Shown here: positions 59,390-64,000 of the stretch, piece after piece
How positions within the stretch are numbered: the stretch's first letter is position 1
Layout: each line of letters starts with the position of its first letter
Origin: Marivirga lumbricoides
Lineage (GTDB): Bacteria > Bacteroidota > Bacteroidia > Cytophagales > Cyclobacteriaceae
Length of the DNA: 64,000 bases
NCBI RefSeq assembly: GCF_014636295.1
Contig: NZ_BMEC01000011.1
Location: 186,001 to 250,000 of the forward strand
Direction of reading: 5' to 3'
Program-made: the position numbers and the translations under genes
Notes under the pieces: generated by a model
What the model was told of the DNA's origin: nothing
Database searches by the model: none
What the model saw: the letters and a program-made list of their open reading frames with translations, nothing else

Positions 59390-61729
59390 TTAGGTAAGGA
59401 AGTTCTTATTGATATACTTTTGGGAGTTTTGGCCATCTGTGATAAACTGATTGAATCCGTGCTTATCTACATTCGTACTACTTACAGGCTTACTCTTAAT
59501 AGCATGATACAATTTGCCCATATCCCCATGTAAGCGAGCATCGCTAAAGCCTCCATTACCTGTTCTCATAGCCATATCCATAAAAGGATTGTAATATCCA
59601 CCGTTACGATTTTTGTTATTATAATCCATGAAGATGCTGGCTGCGTTTTTATTCATCACTCCGATCAGTTCACCTTTTTCAGCTTCAAATGCGGTTCCGT
59701 CTTCACCATAAAATTTAGTTCCTCCGGCAGTGTGTGACTTGCCTCCAACTTCCTGCAAACCACCTTTGCCAAACTTAGGTAATCCGACACCTGAAATCTT
59801 AGCTACATTTCTTAGACCTGTGGAAATAGCTGCACCTGCTGCAATACCTCCCAGAACCGGCCCAACAAACGGGATGCCTGCCAATGCTGCATAAGCTGAT
59901 TGCGCTGCTTTGTAGGTGTCTATTGTTGTTTGTGCGATAGCTGCTGCTTTCCCTACCGCTGTCTGCTCTCCGAAGATAGTAGCTATATTGGCATAGGTCT
60001 GGCTAACTAATTCCAGTTCATTCGCTTCTTCTGCTGCTTTAATTTCTGTTCTTGCCTGGCTATACTTCTCCTCGATTAAAGTAATTTGCCTCTGTAGAAG
60101 CTCTGCATTCTGGATACTATCTTTTGCTGCCTGAATTTCTAACTGCCTTTGCTGATCGAGTTCGGCAAGTCTAATAGCGGTTTTGCTAGCTCCTTGCGCT
60201 CTTAGTCCAGATAGCTCTTCTTCAAATTCAATTGCCTTGCGTACCTTATCTTCTGCTGCCAATCTATCGGCCTCATCTTTGGCTATTCTGGCTAATTCCT
60301 CATTCTTTTCTTTTTCAAGCCTGAGTTCTTCAGCTACTTTTTCGGCTGCTGCTTTTCTCTCCTCGTCTAATTGCTTAAGCTTTTCTGCTGACATCTTAGC
60401 TTCTTCAGCTGCTAGTTCAGCGTTACGGGCTTTTTGTTGATTGGCTATTCCCTGGCGAATGCTGTTTTCCAGATTACGAACGGATATTCTTTTTCCGGTT
60501 GCAGCTGCTTCAAAGTCGGTACGCTGTGCAATGAGTTCGGCTAGTTCCTTTTCATCTTCACGGGAGGTGTCATTAAGGGATTGTTCCAATTCCATACGCT
60601 TAATCTTCAGGTCTAAGAATTTTTGTTCCTGGTTCAATAGATCGTTCTGCGCTGCTTGTGCTGCCTGAGCTGCTTTAATCCTTTCACGCTCTGAAACGGT
60701 AACATCTTCAGCTATGGACTTTTGACGTTCAAATTCATTATTCAACCTTGCACGGTTTTTAATGAGGCTTATTTCGGTTCTTTCTATTTGCTTACTGAGT
60801 TCATCTAATTGCTTTCCGGCTTCAATGCCTCCTTTTACAGCTTCAGACACTCCACCTATGGTATCTTTAAATGATTCTTTGATAACTGCTAATCCTGCTT
60901 TAACATTTCCGTTCAGTATCATAGCCAATCCGGCAAATGCTCCGTCGGCAAGTTCCTGAACCAATCCTTTTAACCTATTAAGCACCGCAAAAAATGGACG
61001 GGTAACGGATGTGACCGCATCGATTCCCTGTTGTGTAGATAGGAAAGCGGAGACTAAGGATCCGAGCAATACCACAATGGCACCAATTCCGGTAGATATT
61101 AGAGCAACTCTAAAGAGCTTCAATCCTTTGGTAGCTCCGCTGGTCGCAGTAGTGGAGGCTAAGGTTGCTTTTGCTTTGGTGGCAATTCCTTTCGTTACCT
61201 GGCCTAAGCCTGGTATCATTCTATCGAGTTGCTCAGTGGCTCCCTCAATAGCACTGGCGTAATTACCAATATTTATCTTTTGCTTTTCTAACTGCGATAC
61301 GTTTTCACCTATGAAATCATTATTTTCATCAATGCGATTGTTTATGATTTCTAGATTCCTGGCATAATCCTTAGATGTCTTATCGAGTTGGCCCCGGACC
61401 CTTATTAGTTCCCTGTTATTATCCTTTGCTGCCTGCTCTGTTTTGATCTGCTTATTTAATGCATCGTTCAACCCTGCAATGGATGTGGTAGATTCAGCCA
61501 ATACCTTTTTATTGGTCTGGTAGCTTTGGTTCAGGTTCTTTAATGCAGCATCATTTTTCACATAGGCTTTGGCCTGTTCATCTGTGAATTGCCCCGTTTT
61601 CTTAAGCTCAGCCTGCAGTAGCTTTTGTTCATCCTTAATTGCTTGCTGCTGTTTCAGTAATTGAGCTTGCCTGCTTTCCAACGCATCTACATCGATGTCT
61701 AATTCCGCTATAACGATTTTATCTGCCAT
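59390..61729 (-). CDS. Phage tail tape-measure-like protein
   Basis: The product is 779 residues. It has an N-terminal coiled coil (12-160, 'LLKQQQAIKDEQKLLQAELK'), a strongly hydrophobic block (203-230, 'LISTGIGAIVVLLGSLVSAF'), amphipathic helices (240-305), a very long Glu/Lys/Ala coiled coil (305-575) and a second hydrophobic stretch (615-640, 'GIPFVGPVLGGIAAGAAIST'). The Gly/Asn-rich C-terminus has 'GGKSHTAGGTKFYGEDGTAF' and 'KGELIGVMNKNAASIF'. This layout is that of Bacteroidota phage tape-measure proteins, which set tail length and help DNA entry. Its ATG overlaps the HTH gene by 11 nt. No other tail or capsid gene is in the element portion visible. Confidence 0.75.
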   Translation of the reverse strand: MADKIVIAELDIDVDALESRQAQLLKQQQAIKDEQKLLQAELKKTGQFTDEQAKAYVKNDAALKNLNQSYQTNKKVLAESTTSIAGLNDALNKQIKTEQAAKDNNRELIRVRGQLDKTSKDYARNLEIINNRIDENNDFIGENVSQLEKQKINIGNYASAIEGATEQLDRMIPGLGQVTKGIATKAKATLASTTATSGATKGLKLFRVALISTGIGAIVVLLGSLVSAFLSTQQGIDAVTSVTRPFFAVLNRLKGLVQELADGAFAGLAMILNGNVKAGLAVIKESFKDTIGGVSEAVKGGIEAGKQLDELSKQIERTEISLIKNRARLNNEFERQKSIAEDVTVSERERIKAAQAAQAAQNDLLNQEQKFLDLKIKRMELEQSLNDTSREDEKELAELIAQRTDFEAAATGKRISVRNLENSIRQGIANQQKARNAELAAEEAKMSAEKLKQLDEERKAAAEKVAEELRLEKEKNEELARIAKDEADRLAAEDKVRKAIEFEEELSGLRAQGASKTAIRLAELDQQRQLEIQAAKDSIQNAELLQRQITLIEEKYSQARTEIKAAEEANELELVSQTYANIATIFGEQTAVGKAAAIAQTTIDTYKAAQSAYAALAGIPFVGPVLGGIAAGAAISTGLRNVAKISGVGLPKFGKGGLQEVGGKSHTAGGTKFYGEDGTAFEAEKGELIGVMNKNAASIFMDYNNKNRNGGYYNPFMDMAMRTGNGGFSDARLHGDMGKLYHAIKSKPVSSTNVDKHGFNQFITDGQNSQKYINKNFLT

Positions 61730-62000
61730 GGCCCACCCTTCTTTTAGATGAAAAGTAAGCTTCTATGTCAGCTCTTCTGAATCTCGTATTTCTACCTATT
61801 TTCTCATATGGAAGATTATCTTCCAGCATGAGTTTGTGAACTGTAGGCAAGCTAATCTTGAACTGCTTTGCAACTTCTGCCCTGGTTAAACGCTCCTCCG
61901 GATTGGTATCCTTTACGGCTTGTTGTTGGGCTGGATTACTGCGAATAATTTCTTCTATTCGTTGTAATCTTAGATTTATCTCTTCAAATGGGTTTTGCAT
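61719..62000 (-). CDS. Excisionase-like helix-turn-helix protein
   Basis: The product is 93 residues. A short helical lead ('MQNPFEEINLRLQRIEEIIR') is followed by a MerR/HTH_17-type DNA-binding domain ('LTRAEVAKQFKISLPTVHKL', 'MLEDNLPYEKIGRNTRFRRA', then 'DIEAYF'). Such proteins on integrating elements act as excisionases or local regulators. The gene overlaps the tape-measure-like start by 11 nt, forcing coupled translation, and a perfect inverted repeat abuts its own start codon. Confidence 0.85.
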   Translation of the reverse strand: MQNPFEEINLRLQRIEEIIRSNPAQQQAVKDTNPEERLTRAEVAKQFKISLPTVHKLMLEDNLPYEKIGRNTRFRRADIEAYFSSKRRVGHGR

Positions 62001-62023
62001 GACATAACATTTTTGTTTATGTC
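62001..62023. promoter_or_regulatory. Inverted repeat abutting the HTH gene start
   Basis: GACATAA (62001-62007) and TTATGTC (62017-62023) form a perfect 7-bp inverted repeat with a 9-nt loop. On the minus strand the repeat ends directly before the ATG. It could be the operator bound by the HTH protein itself, or an mRNA hairpin hiding the ribosome-binding region. Confidence 0.45.
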
Positions 62024-62067
62024 CGCTAATTTGAAAAGCTGTTAAAGGGCATGCGACCCCACCTACC

Positions 62068-63033
62068 CTATTTGGCTTTAGGGTTCAATAAGAATGGATT
62101 GTAGTATTTTTGGTTTTTGTCATTATCCAGCATCCTTTCCTTTTCTAAATCTTCATTGCTTTCTGGGTTGAATAGCTTTGCTAGACTTTTTCTATCTGCA
62201 TTTGCATGAAAAGTATTCTTAAATATTTCCGATAGTATGTAGGATGAATGATGGTTTTCCCTATAGTCTTTAGAAAAATAAAGCCAAATGGACTTCAAAA
62301 ACATAGTGCTATATTTTTGATGAGCATAAATTTTTTGGTTCCAAACTAACTGATCATCCTTCTTAGTTATTAATGGCTCATCATCGCAGTATTGATTTGG
62401 CTTTTGTAAATCCTCTATTACTTCCTGATAATAATCTTTGGCATCATCCCGGCATATTTCAATTAAGGTTTTTGACTTCCACTCTTTATTTTCCTCACTT
62501 CTCTTATCAATTAACCTATAACTTAGATAATTCTTATAAATCTCAGTCTTCACCGTAAGCCCTCTCATTTCTTCATCTTTCAATAAATCCTCTAGCAGAG
62601 TAGAAATATATTTAATAAAATGATCTTCCGTGATTTGTTGATTCCCTTGGACATCTGAAATGTTTAATTTGGTGTTGTACAAGCTTTCAATGTCTGATTT
62701 AGCTGTTTTAAACTCAAAATTATTAGAATCGATATTAACCCACGAAGCAGCATGACTAACTCTTTCTCTAAAACTTAAATCTATTCTCTCTCCTTGATCA
62801 TTCCTATAATAAACTTTGTCCGACCAAAAAAACTTGAACCAGTTAAAATCATTTTGAAATATATTTTTAGCATTATCTACATTACAATGTACAAGTCCAT
62901 TAGATATTATTTTCTTATGAAACTTCTTAACGAATGAGCCATCATATGAAGTATCCCATACTAGTTTACCGCTTTTTGCATCTCTAATTTGAATATCTAT
63001 TTTCCTATCCATCATTTCTCTAAATTTCATCAT
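62068..63033 (-). CDS. Hypothetical element protein next to the integrase
   Basis: The product is about 321 residues from the chosen start and unrecognised. It is rich in aromatic, Asn and Lys residues ('NDFNWFKFFWSDKVYYRNDQ', 'QKYSTMFLKSIWLYFSKDYR') and ends with a charged tail. There is no signal peptide or membrane helix. The frame is open to an ATG at 63087 that would overlap the integrase by 68 nt; I prefer the ATG pair at 63033/63030 (overlap 11-14 nt), and 63015 would give no overlap. Tight linkage to the integrase suggests a role in mobility or replication, but only from position. Confidence 0.6.
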   Translation of the reverse strand: MMKFREMMDRKIDIQIRDAKSGKLVWDTSYDGSFVKKFHKKIISNGLVHCNVDNAKNIFQNDFNWFKFFWSDKVYYRNDQGERIDLSFRERVSHAASWVNIDSNNFEFKTAKSDIESLYNTKLNISDVQGNQQITEDHFIKYISTLLEDLLKDEEMRGLTVKTEIYKNYLSYRLIDKRSEENKEWKSKTLIEICRDDAKDYYQEVIEDLQKPNQYCDDEPLITKKDDQLVWNQKIYAHQKYSTMFLKSIWLYFSKDYRENHHSSYILSEIFKNTFHANADRKSLAKLFNPESNEDLEKERMLDNDKNQKYYNPFLLNPKAK

Positions 63034-64000
63034 ACTGGTTAGTAAATTTTTGGGCCCTACTAGCAAGAATCTGTTCCACATTTTCAAAAGTATTCACAAT
63101 AATAGTTTTTCTCTTTTGAGCATCTACTTTTGTGTAAACCCTTTCGTTTACTGAGCTGTGAGCATGTCCAACTTCTTCGTTTCTAATGAAGGTATCTATT
63201 CCCAAAGCGTAAAGTAAAGAGTTGTAAGAATGCCTCCCGGTGTGATTATGGACCTCTTCAGGTTTTTCTATGCCGGCTTTTCTACAAATATTCTTAATTT
63301 TTACATTTAGGGTTTGCTGAGCTATCGGTGGAAATAGCTTTCCGGTTGGGTTCAATGATTTGTATTGTGCTAGGATCGGGTGACTGTATTTGTGGATAGT
63401 GGTACTAACTACTGTTTGAGCTTTATTCTTTGTATTTATCCAATGAATAAAACCGCCAGATATATCTCTAGCTCTCAAGTTTGTGGCTACTGTTATCCTT
63501 AAACCAGTAAAAGAAGTGAGCAAAAATATATCTCGAGCTAATAATTCTTGATCAATTAGCCCCTCAATATTCATTATTGCTTTTATCTCATTCCAATTTA
63601 AGGACCTGGCAACTTTGTTTGTTTCAGTTACATGGTATTCTTGAATAGCTTTTGTTATCTCTACTTCCCTGGGTAATTTTTTTATTAAAAGCCGAAGGTG
63701 TGTGAAATGTCTCGATACTGTACCGCTTGCTAATGGCTTCTTCTTAATTATTTTACTATTCCATGTAAATTCATCTTTCTCTTTTGATAAATAGTTTTCA
63801 TATGATTCGAGAAATATTAAATCTAAATCCGAGAATTTCAGATACTCTTTACCTTTCAATTTTGAGAAGCGAGATAAGTACATTAGCACTGGCCGTGCTG
63901 TTCTCATAAAATTATCTGAATTGGTGGTTTCTGATTTTATGTAATTATCCAATGAAGTCAATACATTTTCAGAATAATCTGGACTTATTGAGGGATCTAC
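63020..64000 (-). CDS. Tyrosine recombinase / phage integrase (N-terminus cut by window)
   Basis: About 327 residues are visible; the frame is open to the last base of the window, so the N-terminal arm-binding part lies outside. There is a SAM-like core-binding domain ('KEYLKFSDLDLIFLESYENY'), then a catalytic domain with Arg I in 'LTSFTGLRITVATNL', the HxxR-type box 'HNHTGRHSYNSLLYALGI', His/Trp-position H in 'EEVGHAHSSVN' and nucleophile Tyr in 'ERVYTKVDAQKR'. All catalytic residues seem present. It belongs to the Bacteroidota element/phage integrase group and would integrate at tRNA-Arg, 8 kb away. Confidence 0.9.
   Translation of the reverse strand, partial: VDPSISPDYSENVLTSLDNYIKSETTNSDNFMRTARPVLMYLSRFSKLKGKEYLKFSDLDLIFLESYENYLSKEKDEFTWNSKIIKKKPLASGTVSRHFTHLRLLIKKLPREVEITKAIQEYHVTETNKVARSLNWNEIKAIMNIEGLIDQELLARDIFLLTSFTGLRITVATNLRARDISGGFIHWINTKNKAQTVVSTTIHKYSHPILAQYKSLNPTGKLFPPIAQQTLNVKIKNICRKAGIEKPEEVHNHTGRHSYNSLLYALGIDTFIRNEEVGHAHSSVNERVYTKVDAQKRKTIIVNTFENVEQILASRAQKFTNQYDEI

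Larger units (their letters stand above)
55549..64000. mobile_element. Integrated phage- or satellite-like element at tRNA-Arg (right end outside window)
   Basis: Everything from the 3' end of tRNA-Arg to the window end has element character. It holds a tyrosine integrase at the far end, an excisionase-like HTH gene, a tape-measure-like gene, a replication-type protein with HNH domain, a divergent XRE repressor and several small genes without known families. Seven consecutive minus-strand genes with short gaps form one block. The integrase usually sits next to one attachment site and is truncated by the window edge, so the element may end shortly beyond 64000 at roughly 9 kb. The second att copy was not found in the window. 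Confidence 0.7.

Noticed and set aside
60183-60668. Serine-rich plus-strand frames opposite the tape-measure-like gene
   Set aside because: They are mirror images of the Glu/Lys/Ala coiled coil; reverse complements of such codons give Ser/Phe-rich shadows.
55549-64000. Second copy of the tRNA-Arg 3' end (attR) inside the window
   Set aside because: I looked for the T-arm/acceptor sequence by eye and did not see it; the site is expected beyond 64000.
1-64000. CRISPR arrays, rRNA genes and insertion sequences
   Set aside because: No regularly spaced identical repeats, no rRNA-like sequence and no transposase motif was seen; the only recombinase is the integrase at the right edge.

Overview
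The window is AT-rich DNA from a Bacteroidota bacterium, most likely a marine or soil member of the Cytophagales. The evidence is two type IX secretion (T9SS) cargo proteins, one with a type B and one with a type A C-terminal domain; a PorP/SprF-family protein; a type III glutamine synthetase; DUF4296, DUF3109 and BatA-type proteins; and several promoters of the Bacteroidota form TTG-N19/20-TAnnTTTG. Most of the window (1-55.5 kb) is ordinary chromosome. The last 8.5 kb is an integrated mobile element next to a tRNA-Arg gene.

Layout. 1-1.9 kb: the C-terminal end of a large T9SS type B surface protein and its PorP/SprF partner. 2.2-3.7 kb: a cytoplasmic GH13 alpha-amylase. 3.7-4.9 kb: a gene-poor stretch with a bidirectional terminator and possible gene debris. 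4.9-9.8 kb: a 1258-residue FG-GAP/cadherin T9SS protein and a GH114-like lipoprotein. 9.9-17.2 kb: miaA, diverging from a phosphorelay block (hybrid kinase, single REC protein, small protein, metallo-hydrolase) and an RqcH/NFACT protein. 17.3-21.3 kb: an outer-membrane barrel, a TPR-CHAT protein and a DUF1905/YdeI protein. 21.5-26.1 kb, minus strand: exported proteins, a membrane-linked XRE regulator and the UvrD/PcrA helicase. 26.2-33 kb: two histidine kinases, a DUF3109 protein, an exonuclease and a Mur ligase. 33.2-42.8 kb: dnaB, an oxidoreductase, a LytTR regulator, a sterol-desaturase-like enzyme, a PLP enzyme with a divergent Lrp regulator, a rhodanese lipoprotein, an EI24 protein and an aldehyde dehydrogenase. 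42.9-55.3 kb: glutamine synthetase III, an LTA-synthase-like sulfatase, mtaB, an incomplete bat operon, a DUF4296 lipoprotein and mutS2.

55.5-64 kb: tRNA-Arg(UCU), then a compact element. It has two small genes, a divergent XRE repressor with a coupled 57-residue gene, and a long minus-strand operon. Reading in transcription order, the operon encodes a tyrosine integrase (running off the window end), an unknown protein, an excisionase-like HTH protein, a tape-measure-like protein, an unknown protein, a replication-type protein with an embedded HNH domain, and a small protein. No capsid, portal, terminase or other tail gene is visible. A satellite-sized element carrying a single tape-measure-like gene is the most unusual thing in the window.

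Limits: all identifications come from motifs and family memory, without any search. Both ends of the window cut genes (the type B cargo protein and the integrase).
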